The notes below the pieces were generated by a model. That model had not been told where the DNA came from. It searched no databases and saw only the letters and a program-made list of their open reading frames with translations. From Stictocephala bisonia (Eukaryota; Arthropoda; Insecta; Hemiptera; Membracidae), in assembly GCA_035578905.1 (NCBI GenBank), contig JAQJVL010000057.1, positions 248,001-312,000 of the forward strand: a stretch of 64,000 nucleotides of DNA, read 5' to 3'. The position numbers were made by a program, and so were the translations under genes. Every line of letters begins with the position of its first letter. Position 1 is the stretch's first letter. Positions 10,800-21,156 of the stretch are shown here, one piece after another.

Positions 10800-12374
10800 T
10801 AGTGTTGACTAAAACGATTATTTGGAACGGAATCTCACTGCAATACGATTTTTACACGATATTTCATATTTTTTACCTATTTAATTTTTTACCGTTTCTT
10901 GTAATTTAACTATTATACAGGGTGTTTAGTAAAACTGTTTCAATAATTTGTGATGTTATTGTACACATAAAAATGAGCAAAAAACTTCAAATGAAGGTAT
11001 GTTTTAAAACCTTTAAATTTCCGTCTTTATGCGTTTTTACATAAAAATTCATAACTTTAGATCCACTTAAGGTACAATATTACTATTTATTGTAATATTA
11101 CAATTATTAAAATAAATATTAATTAAAGAAATTTGTGTAGTTGGCGGAATTAAAGAAACAACTGAAGGCGGAAGTTTGTCACGCCCGTGAAGTAAAGCAG
11201 CTCAGCGGTGGAAAGATACCCCTCAAGAGCTGAAGCCCATACATGCGCTAAATATAAAACGTATGTCACTTACTGTCCGGCCCAATTATACTTCTATTTT
11301 GTTTTGTGAAGCATATTTATATTGATGAAACGTAGATTGTATCAAATTTCGGAAAGTTCTTAAAATTATTTCATTATCAACGATGAAACATACAAGTGTA
11401 AAGGTAAATCTTCAAGTTGTTGCTATCAGGTTGTATATTACAACGATTTTTATTCACGTACATAGATAAAACATTACAACCTAGAAATCAATGTACTGGT
11501 CATGCAACACCCCATGTGTAAAGAATGTAAACTAAAGTGTGCATTAATGTGCACTGACCTACTTTCCATCTCTGTGGCATATGATACGATTAAACAGATA
11601 CAAAGACACTATTAGTACGTCTCTTCGTAAATAGTGAAGGTTTTTCTATAAGAGGTACCTTAGTCGTTTATGGGAATAAAAACTCACATAATCCAATAAA
11701 AAGTGTAATAATCCATGGTATCACAATATTTTTAAACATTCATACATAACAAACACTGAGTGGCTTTTCTCAGTAAGGGCCAAGTAAAGTTCTCAGTAGT
11801 TCCCACCCTCTTGGGTTAATTACGGCAGGGAGCGCAGATTGATTGCTATCAGTCCTTTTACAGATTGCTTCTTGTTGAGACTGCAAGAAATACCCCTTAA
11901 AACAATAACCACCGTCAAACCATTACCTTTCCACTAGTTAAAAAACAAATATTTATTTTTTATTATAATATTACGTACTAAATTTTTGTGTTTGGAAACT
12001 ACTACTTGAATTTTGACTTTTGACTGTTACCAAACCAAGTTGTTCTCGTAAAAATGCAAAGTTCTATGACATACTCGATAAATCAATATAATTAGTGTTA
12101 TAATAATTTATACTTATGAAGTCAAATTGACAAATCACGCTACATACGTTTTTGTACTTTTCACAATTAAATTGGTATAAACAAATATATTAGTAGTATA
12201 TAAAGTATACTAATGTATGTTATATTAATGAAGTGGGTTATTTCAAAATAAAAGTACCGGGAGACAGAGCTTCGCTCAGTTGAATTTTGTAAACTGAAGA
12301 GATAGCATCCACATCTCCCAGATCATTCTGAGGATAGTTTGTTGTTGTTTTACCTTGTGGGTTATTAATAAATT
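10798..12374. other. AT-rich DNA; possible transposon end motif
   Basis: The word acagggtgtttagtaaaac at 10917-10935 resembles the cagggtgt-type terminal words common in arthropod transposons, but I see no partner end. A GC-richer stretch at 11155-11250 has no open frame or copy elsewhere. The rest is unassigned. Confidence 0.4.
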
Positions 12375-12800
12375 TAGTTTCGAAGGTCTTCCACGTTTAC
12401 CTTGTCCTTTAGCCCGTTTGTGGAACTCGGTCTACGGCCTCCCGGGGGAAAGTTCAGCTTGCGGCCTCACAAAGGCACTCTGCTACAGTCCCATTTGTGG
12501 AATTCGGCATATCGCCTCGTGAGAAAGATCGGCCAGGATTCTTAAGCAGTATGACGATTAATTTTGGTTTTTAGGGCAGTGGTGCCCATAAATATAGTCT
12601 TTTCTAAAATATATATTAGTAATTAAGAGACGAATACCATTAATTTGATGCACCAATTGAGTGTATTAGTTTAAAATTAACCAATTTAGGGTTTTTTAGC
12701 ATATTTTTTATTTCTGGAGGGGGGGCCTTAAATGTTGTCTCTTCCAAAATGTAATGGTATAATGTGATTTATAATATGAATAAATATAGTTAAATACGCC
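12375..12800 (-). mobile_element. Helitron fragment, same family as 15.4-17.6 kb
   Basis: Repeated words of the type ctcggcctacggcctc, gctacagtcccatttgtgg and gagaaagatcggc, then taattttggtttttagg, match the minus-strand Helitron at 50.4-51.5 kb over hundreds of bases. The terminal hairpin and CTAG end are missing, so it is an internal piece. A frame at 12708-12971 overlaps it but looks incidental. Confidence 0.8.
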
Positions 12801-13290
12801 ACTTTCTGCTAGAAGTCGATAATGGTTCCATATTTCTTTTCTGCTAGAAGTCGATAACACGGAATGTCTAGAAGCCTCTGGGGGCAGATATAAGAATTTT
12901 CCTAGGTTTGAGATCGGTGTCAATCGATTTCTCGTGGTCGGAACCCTCCCAATTAAAAACCATTGGAACAAAACAAAATTTCGTCTGGACGTGGCTTGTC
13001 TTAGTAATAATAAGATAGTGAACTAATTTTCAAAATTGTCACAAGTAGTGCCCTTTCAGCTGTTATGATCTTACAAATATAGGTTAAATTAACATGAATG
13101 CAAAGCATTACATTTTTCATAAATATTTAGATATTTAAATTGAATATTTTCACCCTATTATTGCCAATATATGATTTCGAATTATGATGATACAATTATA
13201 TCACCAAAAACCAATTAAATATAATTTCAATGTCAAGTTTCGAAGGTATTTTTCTCAAATTTGTCACTTAGTGATCTTTGAAAATAACTT
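12801..13290. other. AT-rich DNA, nothing assigned
   Basis: A 20-base word containing ttctgctagaagtcgataa is repeated at about 12804 and 12839. Nothing else is recognised. Confidence 0.5.
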
Positions 13291-13294
13291 TACT

Positions 13295-13395
13295 ACATTA
13301 CCAATGTACGTGTATAGGTGGGCGGTTGGTTTGGTTGGTCACGACCAATGTACATGTATTGTTGGATGGGTGGTTGGGTAACTACCACTGCAAGT
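13295..13395 (+). repeat. G-rich minisatellite family, degenerate units
   Basis: Words caatgtacgtgtataggtgg and caatgtacatgtattgttgg are diverged units of the 36-bp minisatellite best seen at 14.77 kb. Confidence 0.8.
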
Positions 13396-13618
13396 GTGTT
13401 TGGATTTGTAGGCTACTGTAGTAAAAACAATCATAAGTGTTTAATCATTCTTAACTGTAATATACTAAGATCTGTAACATGTTAGAGTTACAGACGTGTA
13501 GGTATCACAGTTGCTTATATCAAATTTGTAGACTAGTAAAAGTTAAGTTTGTTAAGAAGAAGAAATATAGTTTTAAACCCCTAATGGTGGTACTTATAGA
13601 AAAATTAAACATTATTTA

Positions 13619-13800
13619 ATGTTTTAATAAAGAATACATTTTTAAAAATTATTCCACTTTTTTTTATTTAAAAAAAACGCTTTCGCCGGTTAAGGCATTA
13701 TCAGTTTATTAACCGATGAAGCCTTAACCGGCAAAGCACTTTTTTAATAAAAAATTGTGGAATAATTTTAAAAAATGTGTTATTTTTTAAAACTTACTTT
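13619..13800. mobile_element. FB3, AT-rich foldback element
   Basis: Left and right halves are inverted. The outer arms carry aaagaatacatttttaaaaa and its complement near 13790, and the inner arms carry ctttcgccggttaaggc and gccttaaccggcaaagc around a short centre at about 13698-13720. There are small mismatches. No coding sequence. It is the only copy of this family in the window. Confidence 0.8.
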
Positions 13801-13919
13801 ATTCCATCAAGTATATACAAAAGAACATTATTTAATGTCATAGTAGTTTAGATTTTATTGTTATTATATTTATTGTTATTGGTTGTTAATAATTTATTTA
13901 TTTCATATGTTACTCTATT

Positions 13920-14140
13920 ATTGCTAGGTATTTATTTGCAGCAGGATAGATCTGCAGTTGCTCGAAAAGAGAAATTTGTGCTAAGTTGCCTGCCCCTGAA
14001 CCGCCACAGTAATTAAAATTGTTATAAATCCAATTCTGTATATTTCAAGTGTAAGAAATGGACCCCACCGACAAGTTTTTTGTAACTTGTTGGGGCCAAA
14101 CAATTGTAAACAAATTGTTAATAAATAAAATAAAAAATTT
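13920..14140 (+). mobile_element. Possible retroposon 3' end
   Basis: A hairpin (ccccaccgacaagtt pairing with aacttgttgggg, 14064-14097) is followed by a tail of the type taataaataaaataaa, as at the 3' end of LINEs and SINEs. The upstream body (gcaggatagatctgcagttg) is unrecognised and there is no second copy in the window. Confidence 0.4.
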
Positions 14141-14304
14141 AATGAAATAAGAGTATTTTGTAAGAAATAGTGTAAAACCGATTCTTCAAAATCTACTCAT
14201 GTTTTGAAAAACGAAGTTTACCTAAGCCTGGCTCAAGTAATTATCTCTGGCGTGCATATCAGGTATTAGGATTTGAAAAATAATATCAGTTACGTTTGAT
14301 TCAA

Positions 14305-14420
14305 CAGAATTCAAATTATATTTCATATCCAATGCAAACAATATTGTCAGAAGGAATCTAATAAAAGAGAGCCGCCTGGTTTCTCGTTTCCAATAACCGC
14401 ATATCTCCCCACCCTCTGGG
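14305..14420 (+). repeat. R2 dispersed repeat, copy 2
   Basis: Partner of 4005-4115, with the same order of shared words and one extra base in gtcagaaggaatc. Confidence 0.75.
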
Positions 14421-14689
14421 GTACTAAAACCACCCTTCGAAAACTGCCTTGTCTCTTCCTTTTTAACGCCTTTATATATGACTTGTTTATATATATTGAC
14501 TACTACAGTTTTAATCATCATATTTGATTCCGTAAGCGAATCAGTCCCAGTAAAATTTCTGGAGTTAGGAAGAAGAAGATAAAATAGTTTGATTACATTT
14601 ATTGTATTGATTTTTAAGGGCCAAGAATGGTAGGAAAAATATCAGAAATGTAAAAAATTATTTACGCCCCACTGGCTCTAAACGATCCA

Positions 14690-15290
14690 ATGATTTTGCC
14701 ACGGTAACTACAACAGACGGTTGGCATCACTTCGAGGCTGCGCAGTAGTCACATGGGCGAAATCAGCTGTACGTGTATGGGTGGGCGGGTGGTTCAATAC
14801 CATTGTACGTGTATGGGTGGGCGGGTGGGTCAATACCGCTGTACGTGTATGGGTGGGCGGGTGATTCAATACCGCTGTACGTGTATGGGTGGGCGGGTGA
14901 GTCAATACCATTGTACGTGTATGGGTGGGCGGGTGGGTCAATACCGCTGTACGTGTATGGGTGGGCGGGTGATTCAATACCGCTGTACGTGTATGGGTGG
15001 GTAGGTGCATCAATACCACTGTACGTGTATGGGTGGGAGGGTGGGTCAATACCACTGTACGTGTATGGGTGGGCGGGTGGGTCAATACCGCTGTACGTGT
15101 ATGGGTGGGCGGGTGTATTCATTTGTTGTATTCATTATTTAAAATACTGGTAACTAAATCTACTGATCACATGGAAGCTTTCAACAAGGTTGAATTGTAA
15201 GCAAGATATTTACGACTGATCAGCTTGAATTATAATTGCGGAAATTAGAACAGTATGTTTGTGTTTATTTCTTGTTAGACGTTTAACCAC
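14690..15290 (+). mobile_element. Left part of a TIR-type element (copy of the 56.6-57.4 kb element)
   Basis: Flanks of the minisatellite match the intact element at 56.6-57.4 kb. Left of it lie acggtaactac and gtcacatgggcgaaatcagc (versus gtcacatggccgtaatcagc). Right of it lie aaatactggtaactaaatc and ttagaacagtatgtttgtg (versus ttagaacagtatttttgta). The right-hand remainder appears after the Helitron pair at about 17840-17930 (cgtgatacctaccgtcttct versus cgtgatacctaacgtcttct). The element is therefore split by later insertions. Its outer TIRs are not found in this copy. No transposase is encoded. Confidence 0.65.
14770..15115 (+). repeat. 36-bp G-rich minisatellite, main array (about 9.6 units)
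   Basis: Each unit reads gtacgtgtatgggtgggcgg followed by gtgggtcaataccgct, with variation mainly at one GG/AT/AG position. Four units carry an uninterrupted four-run G-quadruplex motif with one-base loops (14815-14829, 14923-14937, 15031-15045, 15067-15081). Since 36 is divisible by three, every frame stays open on both strands, giving repetitive frames of about 83-126 residues (for example on the minus strand at 14763-15122). These are not credible genes. Confidence 0.97.
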
Positions 15291-15434
15291 AGTATAAAAC
15301 ACCCAGTAGCGACACTCCTAGCGTGGAACTAGCGCTCCTAATGGCAGGAGCATAAAACTATACCACATGAACATCACATGCTTCAACATTGTGTCTTGCA
15401 AAGAAGTGGAATAATAACAACAAAAAGTCTTACA

Positions 15435-16710
15435 TCTATATAGTATAAAGCTCCATGTAGTGACTGCCTGACTAACACACTAAATTCTGAGGCACTTTCC
15501 GGCGTCCTACCTCCATAAAGTGTATACTTGAATTGAAGCTCTCGGTCTGAAACCTCCAGGAAAATTCACAAAAGTTTACCCCAAAACTGCCCCAATGTAT
15601 TTCTTATGGAAAAATCACAAAAAGTAGTTTTTTAACCCAACTTGAGAAAAAGCTTGGATAAAATGTTCAAACCTACACAGTTCTACACGCTTAACAAACG
15701 CACACTTTATATATGAATTTCAGCTTAAAAACTTAAAAATTTGGGGTATCGGGGGAACATAAACTGAAAATTTTTTCTACTCAATTGGGGTATCAATTTA
15801 AAGCTACTTTTCTCGTGAATACAAATATACCATAAGATTTAGAAAAGGGTATATGCAAAACAAAAAAAATAATAATAAAACAAGAAAAAGGATAATACTA
15901 CAATAAAACGTCCAAGTGAGGTATCAACTATAGGTATTAATCTTAGAACTTAGGCTTAAGCGGCTGGTGTCATAAATAGAATCTACAGTTTCCGGTGACA
16001 ACCGCGTCAAGGTACTATCTACAATATTTACAAGATGACCAGACGTTTCGCCCATACTGTGATGTGGCATCCTCAGTATGGGTGAAACGTCTGGTCATCT
16101 TGTAAATATTGTAGATAGTACCTTGACGCGGTTGTCACCGGAAACTGTAGATTCTATTTATAGGTATTAATCTCGTAAATCACACTATTCCATTGTATTT
16201 TAGAAGAGACATCGTTAAAGGGCTCTCCCCCTCCCCCCCCCAATTAAAAATATGCTCTAAAACCCCAAATTGGGTAATGTTATACTAATACACCCAAGTG
16301 GGGCATCAAATTAAAGGCATTCTTCTCTTAATTATTAATATACCATCAGATTCTCAAAAATACTATATTTATGCGCTCCACTGCTCCAAAAACCAAAATG
16401 TATGGTCATATTGGTTAAACATCCTGGTGAGGTCTTAAGCCATGCTGCATCAAACGGCCGCATGCCGAGATCTACAAATAGGACTTTAGCAGAGTTTCTT
16501 GGTGAGGTCGCATGCCGAACTTTCCCCCGCGAGGCCGTAGGCCGAGTTCCACAAAGGGGCCTGTAGCAGAACGTCTTGGCGAGGCCGAATGCCTAGTTCC
16601 TCAAAGGGGCTAAACGTAGTTTCCAGGCGAGGCTGCAAGCCGTGCTTGCCTCACGAGCGTAGCGAGTAAGGATGGGGTTGGCATGCGAAGCGTTTAGGGT
16701 TGTCCCCTAG
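15435..16710 (+). mobile_element. Non-autonomous Helitron, copy 1 of a tandem pair
   Basis: The 5' end is A|TC (15434|15435) followed by tatatagtataaagctcc. The 3' end reads tgtcccctag, ending in CTAG at 16710. No terminal inverted repeat and no target duplication fit Helitrons. The internal body has the words ggtctgaaacctccag, gtatttcttatgg and multiple gaggccg/taggccgag modules near the 3' end. The subterminal hairpin is decayed (gcatgcgaagcgtt). It encodes no Rep/helicase. It contains an FB1 foldback at 15944-16158. Its 3' end abuts the next Helitron with no intervening base. Confidence 0.85.
15944..16158 (+). mobile_element. FB1 foldback element with 15-bp target duplication
   Basis: A head (tagaacttaggcttaagcgg) is followed by a near-perfect palindrome with arms of about 83 bp (15975-16158) around a centre containing gatgtggcatcc. 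The arms include ggtgacaaccgcgtcaagg and its complement. The 15-base word tataggtattaatct lies at both 15929-15943 and 16159-16173, directly abutting the element. No protein is encoded. The same family is at 24.73 kb (+) and 52.76 kb (-). Confidence 0.88.
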
Positions 16711-17640
16711 TCTATATACTATAAAGCTCGATGTAGTGACTGACTGACTCACTGACACTAAATGTTGAGGCACTTCCCGCCGTCCTAACCCCATAAAGTG
16801 TATACTTGAATTGAAGCTTTCGGTCTGAAACCTCCAGAGAAAGACACAAAAGTTAACTTTATTCACTCATAAACAAGATGGCGAGCTTTTTTTTACCCCA
16901 AAACTGCTCCAATGTATTTCTTATGGGAAAATCCCTAAAAAGCAGTTTCTATTAACTAAGTTGAGGAAAATCTTGAGTAACATTTTCAAACCTTCATAGT
17001 TCTACACGCGTAACAAACGCGCACCCTATATGTGAATTTCAGCTTAATAACTCAAAATATTTATGGAAATCACACTATTCCATTGTATTTTAGAAGAGAC
17101 ATCGTTAAAGGGCTCTACCCCTCCCCCCCTCAAGTTAAAAATATGCTCCAAAACCCTAAATTGGGTAATGTTATACTAATACACCCAAGTGGGGGTATCA
17201 AATTAAAGGCAGTCTTATCTTAATTACTAATATACCATCAGATTTTCGAAAATACTATATTTATGGGCTCCACTGCCCAAAAAACCAAAATGTATGGTCA
17301 TACTGGTTAAAAATCCTGGTGAGGTCTTAAGCTATGCTGCATCAAAAGGCCGCATGCCGAGATCTATAAATAATGGGACTGTAGCAGAGTGTCTTGGTGA
17401 GTCCGCAGGCCGAACATTCCCCTGCAAGGCTACGGCCTACGAGGCCGAGTTCCACAAAGAGGCCTATAGCAGAGCGTCTTAGCGAGGCCGTAGGCTGAGC
17501 TCCCCTAAGAGGCCGCAGGTTGAGTTCCTCAAAGGGGCTAAAGGTAGAGTTCCCAGTTGAGGCTGCAGTCTGAGCTTACCTCACGAGCGCAGCGAATGAC
17601 GACTGGGTTGGCACGCGAAGCGTGCAGGGGTGTCCCCTAG
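16711..17640 (+). mobile_element. Non-autonomous Helitron, copy 2 of a tandem pair
   Basis: It begins TC at 16711 (tctatatactataaagctcg) directly after the CTAG of copy 1 and ends CTAG at 17640, followed by T. The 3' subterminal hairpin is intact: gcacgc/gcgtgc with a gaa loop at 17611-17625, 15 bases from the end. The body closely follows copy 1 but lacks the segment that holds the foldback. The overlapping frames at 17032-17223 and 17294-17482 are incidental. Confidence 0.9.
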
Positions 17641-18094
17641 TCACAGTATAAAACATACTGTAGTTACATGACAGATTATAGACATTTTTGCTATTAAACT
17701 TTTACTAATGACAGCTGTGGATGTAAATAGTGCAGAAATACGCACCTATGTGCTTCTGCCGCTAGGAGCGCTAATGCCGTGATTGTCGCCAATTTTGAAC
17801 GCAGTCTCGCTACTGTGTGTTATTATACTGTGGTTCCACACAGCTGCCATTTCACCCATGTACGTTATGGAAAAGCGCGTGATACCTACCGTCTTCTTTT
17901 ATAGGTACCGTGGACTTTCTATCATTGCAGTGTTTTTATTCATACTTATAACAGCTATTTTGTGCTTATGATTGTGTAAACATTGTGTATTTTTAGTATG
18001 AGTTCAAAACATAATAAAACACTTAATGAAAAAAAAACCAATCGGAATTTTTTTTGTCTGTTCATTTTATGTAGTCCTCCCACCATTAATGTAG
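17641..18094 (+). other. Right part of the split TIR-type element, then AT-rich DNA
   Basis: The sequence from about 17840 to 17930 matches the intact element near 57.15-57.20 kb. The cacagtataaaac word at 17642 also occurs at 15290, just before the Helitron pair. From about 17960 on, nothing is recognised. A 62-residue frame (17783-17971) has hydrophobic runs but follows repeat DNA, so I do not call it a gene. Confidence 0.5.
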
Positions 18095-18179
18095 CCAAGA
18101 GTCACATATCGAGGCCGATGTGACACGAGCGCAGCAAGTGATGGGGTTGGCACGTGAAGCGTGCAGGGGTGACCACTAG
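18095..18179 (+). mobile_element. Helitron 3'-end fragment
   Basis: It has a gaggccgatg module, the subterminal hairpin gcacgtgaagcgtgc (18150-18164) and a CTAG end at 18176-18179 followed by T. The 5' end is not found. Confidence 0.8.
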
Positions 18180-18539
18180 TTCCTATTTATACATATATTT
18201 CACTAAACCAACTAGCCTAGGGGCTCCCAAACCATGGCAGCGTCACTAGTCAAAATCGGAATTGAACAAGGGCCAGGTGCTAAGCAAACCACTCACTACA
18301 TTAACCTTTCTTATTATACAAGCTGATATCTTATTTTGAAGTATTGTTTGCATGTTTATCGAATTTTTATTATTATTTTAGTATTAGTAAACATATTGTA
18401 CAAGTCAGTTTTGTATTAGTAGTTTTGGTGATAACTTAATTACTCGTTAGGTAATAATATAAGATTTATTGTACAATTTGAATCTATATGATCATTTTAA
18501 TATTAATGTAATAAACGAGATTTCAATTTCAATAAATGC
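18180..18539. other. AT-rich DNA, nothing assigned
   Basis: No recognisable feature. Confidence 0.5.
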
Positions 18540-18725
18540 TAGAAAGATTATGCTAAATAGTTTTCTACTTGAGATAGAAATCAAATTTCAATGAGAATCT
18601 AAAGGAAATTGAATTCTTTTCAGAAAACTTAACTGAGATTCAGGTTCTGAACTCTCAAACAACTGATCTTAACTGAACTGCTCGATACTCATTGCTTTCA
18701 GGAAAGGCTCTTGACTAAAATATTT
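18540..18725 (+). repeat. RD dispersed repeat, diverged copy
   Basis: Words attatgctaaatagtt, ggaaattgaattctttt and ctgatcttaactgaactg match the RD copies at 45.12 kb (+) and 42.68 kb (-) in order. Confidence 0.65.
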
Positions 18726-18984
18726 ACTATGAACATAGTTATCGCATACAATATAAATATAGCCGGTAATTAAATGTAACATCATGTAGCTATACAGCAC
18801 TGGCAATATCGAGGAATTAGAATTATGTTGACAAATACGCTTTTATACATTACTTACTTACATTTTATTAAAAAATGTATAAATCAATTATTTAGTATTT
18901 TTTCTTTGGAAAAATAAACGTATTTGAAATGTTCAATATTTACCTGTCATAAAAAAATTGGGTGTGCGTCGGACCACACGGTGG
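18726..18984. other. AT-rich DNA, nothing assigned
   Basis: No recognisable feature. Confidence 0.5.
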
Positions 18985-19318
18985 AAGTTATACTTCTTTG
19001 GCCATTCTCATACACCCACTCACGCACACAAACAGACAGGATATATAAATGAAATATAAGACATTTTTCAATATTATTCAATATATTTATCTTCAATATA
19101 TTATACGTGACTTCATTATTATATTATACACCTATTGTACACCTATTATATTGATACACCTATTATATTATCAGTAATTTCTTCGATTAAATTTCTTCGA
19201 TTAACAATCGATTAATCGATAGTTCTTAAAAATTTGTTCTTACTTTTCAGCGTGACGCGGTTTCTCGACCAACATCCCATCCCAAAGTGTCTAACGGGCG
19301 CAAAGAAGTATAACTTCA
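18985..19318. repeat. Short inverted repeat with GC-richer arms
   Basis: ggaagttatacttctttgg at about 18984-19002 and caaagaagtataacttc at about 19302-19318 are inverted copies about 300 bp apart. The adjacent sequence is GC-richer (gtgtgcgtcggaccacacgg; gtgacgcggtttctcgacc). It could be the ends of a small DNA transposon, but target duplications are not clear. A repeated tacacctatta word lies between. Confidence 0.5.
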
Positions 19319-19388
19319 AAAACAAAAATTCTAAATGGAGGGTCGCACAGGTTGTCTATGTAGGTACGGCCCATGAGGGATTATCGTA

Positions 19389-19430
19389 TATAGATGTACA
19401 GTTTCGTAAGTAAGTTCCTGTACATCTATA
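19389..19430. repeat. Perfect 13-bp hairpin
   Basis: tatagatgtacag and ctgtacatctata flank a 16-base loop. No U-run or promoter context; function unknown. Confidence 0.7.
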
Positions 19431-20024
19431 AGAATAAGACTAAGTAAACTCAGTGTGGATTATAATATTCAAATAGTAACAGCCAACGTGAAAACCATAA
19501 CAAAACAACAAAAACTTAATTAACTAAACTGAAATTAACCAGCTGATCTAAATAATATTAAAAACCTAATAAATTAACTTCAGTTAATTGAACGAAATAA
19601 AGTTAACAACAAATACATAATTACATAAACACACCGTAATTTACAAGTGGCTCACTATTTCGACCATATATAGAAACAACTTGTTTCCGGCCTTCCACTG
19701 ATTAAAACCCTATATGGGCTAAAAAATATACACGCAGATCGCTTTCTAACTGGTCCAGTCTTAGAAGCAAAATGTATACGACTTTTATTATTTGATTTTG
19801 TTTTTATGATTTAATATGTTTTATTGGTGGCTGTAAAAGAAAATATTCAAATTAAATAACTCCCATTATTAACCATTCGGGAATAAGTCTGTAGCCAGAC
19901 ACTATGACTAGCAGGTGGCGTTCCTTAGTTTTGTATGATTCATTTACAGTCCAAGGTGTATCGCCTTGCATCGTTTATGTTTGGACTGCTATGAATAAAA
20001 ATGTTTTATTTTAGCGAAAAAAGG
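19431..20024. other. AT-rich DNA, nothing assigned
   Basis: No recognisable feature. Confidence 0.5.
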
Positions 20025-20120
20025 AAAATGGTGCCCTTTTATTTGATTGGCTAAGCCAAGGGAAGTTGACACATTGGCTTACTCGACCGTAACTTCGTTT
20101 GGTTTAGTTTAGCTCCAGAA
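20025..20120 (+). repeat. R3 dispersed repeat, copy 2
   Basis: gggaagttgacacattggct and tactcgacc match 7440-7550. Confidence 0.55.
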
Positions 20121-20344
20121 AAACGTCATCTCCGACAGCCATTCTTTATGCTTTTCTTATTTTATAAATACACTAATGCTTAATTGCATATACAAATTAA
20201 TAAATATAGTTTTTTAACCCTAGTCAGATCATGGCCCTTTTGTTGTATATTGTTGAACTAGTATTTTCTGACAATTGTTTATTTGACATTAAGAAAACAT
20301 AGACATTAAAACGAGGCATATCAAAGTTACGTGCTAATACTTGT

Positions 20345-20535
20345 ACATGGACTTTGGCACATCACATTTGTGGGCTACGTGGTAAACACGTACATGGACT
20401 TTGGCACATCACATTTGTGGGCTACGTGGTAAACACGTACATGGACTTTGGCACGTCACATTTGTGGGCTACGTGGTAAACACGTACATGGTCTTTGGCA
20501 CATCACATTTGTGGGCTACGTGGTAAACACGTACG
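20345..20535 (+). repeat. 47-bp tandem repeat, 4 units
   Basis: Units begin with acatggactttggcac at 20345, 20392, 20439 and 20486, and end ggtaaacacgt. They are nearly identical (one A/T and one A/G difference). A single related word, gggctacgtggta, is at 24362. Confidence 0.97.
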
Positions 20536-20734
20536 AAGTTTTAATTACCACTTTAACTTGAATCTTAATTGTAAATCCGAAGTAGGTCTAAGTTTTATTT
20601 TTTAACTATGTAATGTATTTGATCAATTATTAAAAATTTTAATTAAATTTAATTTTAAAATATAACTAATAACTTATGCCACAAGGTCTATTAAAATTAA
20701 ATTCAGTAAAACTTTAATTTGCTAGACAAAAGTT

Positions 20735-20895
20735 GTTGGTCTCTGCGGAGAAAATATCCTCATAAAATTGACGTGTTGATCCAAAGATAAAAGGGATGAA
20801 CGATTCGGATTATGACATGAAGCCTGCCACTTTTACAGCCTTCGTGATGTCAATCAGGTTTTCAAGTAGCATTTCGAGCTTTATTAGAGTTATAA
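20735..20895 (+). repeat. R4 dispersed repeat, copy 1
   Basis: It matches 37805-37960 through attgacgtgttgatcc, agataaaagggatgaacg, ttcggattatgacatgaagc and ctgccacttttacagcc, at close to 90% by eye. Family unknown. Confidence 0.85.
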
Positions 20896-20999
20896 TCCTG
20901 TAATTTCTTTTTTCATTTTGTTTGTCTTTTCTGTAGAAGTATGAATGTATGAAGTTATGTTATGATTGTAAACATAACTTGTACAGAGGTTGACCCACC

Positions 21000-21150
21000 T
21001 CTGTACAAGTTATGGGTGGGTTAGTTCCCCTTTATTTGTATGGAGAGGGGGTGGGTTAGTACCACTGTACGTGTATAGAGAGTGGATGGGTCGGTACAAG
21101 TATATGCATGGACAGGCGAGTGAGACAATATAACTGTACGTGTTTGGACG
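21000..21150 (+). repeat. G-rich minisatellite family, degenerate units
   Basis: accactgtacgtgtatagag and ctgtacgtgtttggacgg are diverged 36-bp units. At 20965-21015 a small inverted repeat (taacttgtacagaggttgac / acctctgtacaagttat) opens the tract. Confidence 0.8.
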
Positions 21151-21156
21151 GGCGAG

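Noticed and set aside
14708..15153. Several 83-126-residue repetitive frames on both strands
   Set aside because: All come from a 36-bp minisatellite whose length is divisible by three; no frame is favoured.
17783..17971. Small hydrophobic protein of 62 residues
   Set aside because: It lies within the split TIR element and follows its repeat sequence.
20345..20535. CRISPR-like array
   Set aside because: Contiguous 47-bp tandem repeats without spacers.
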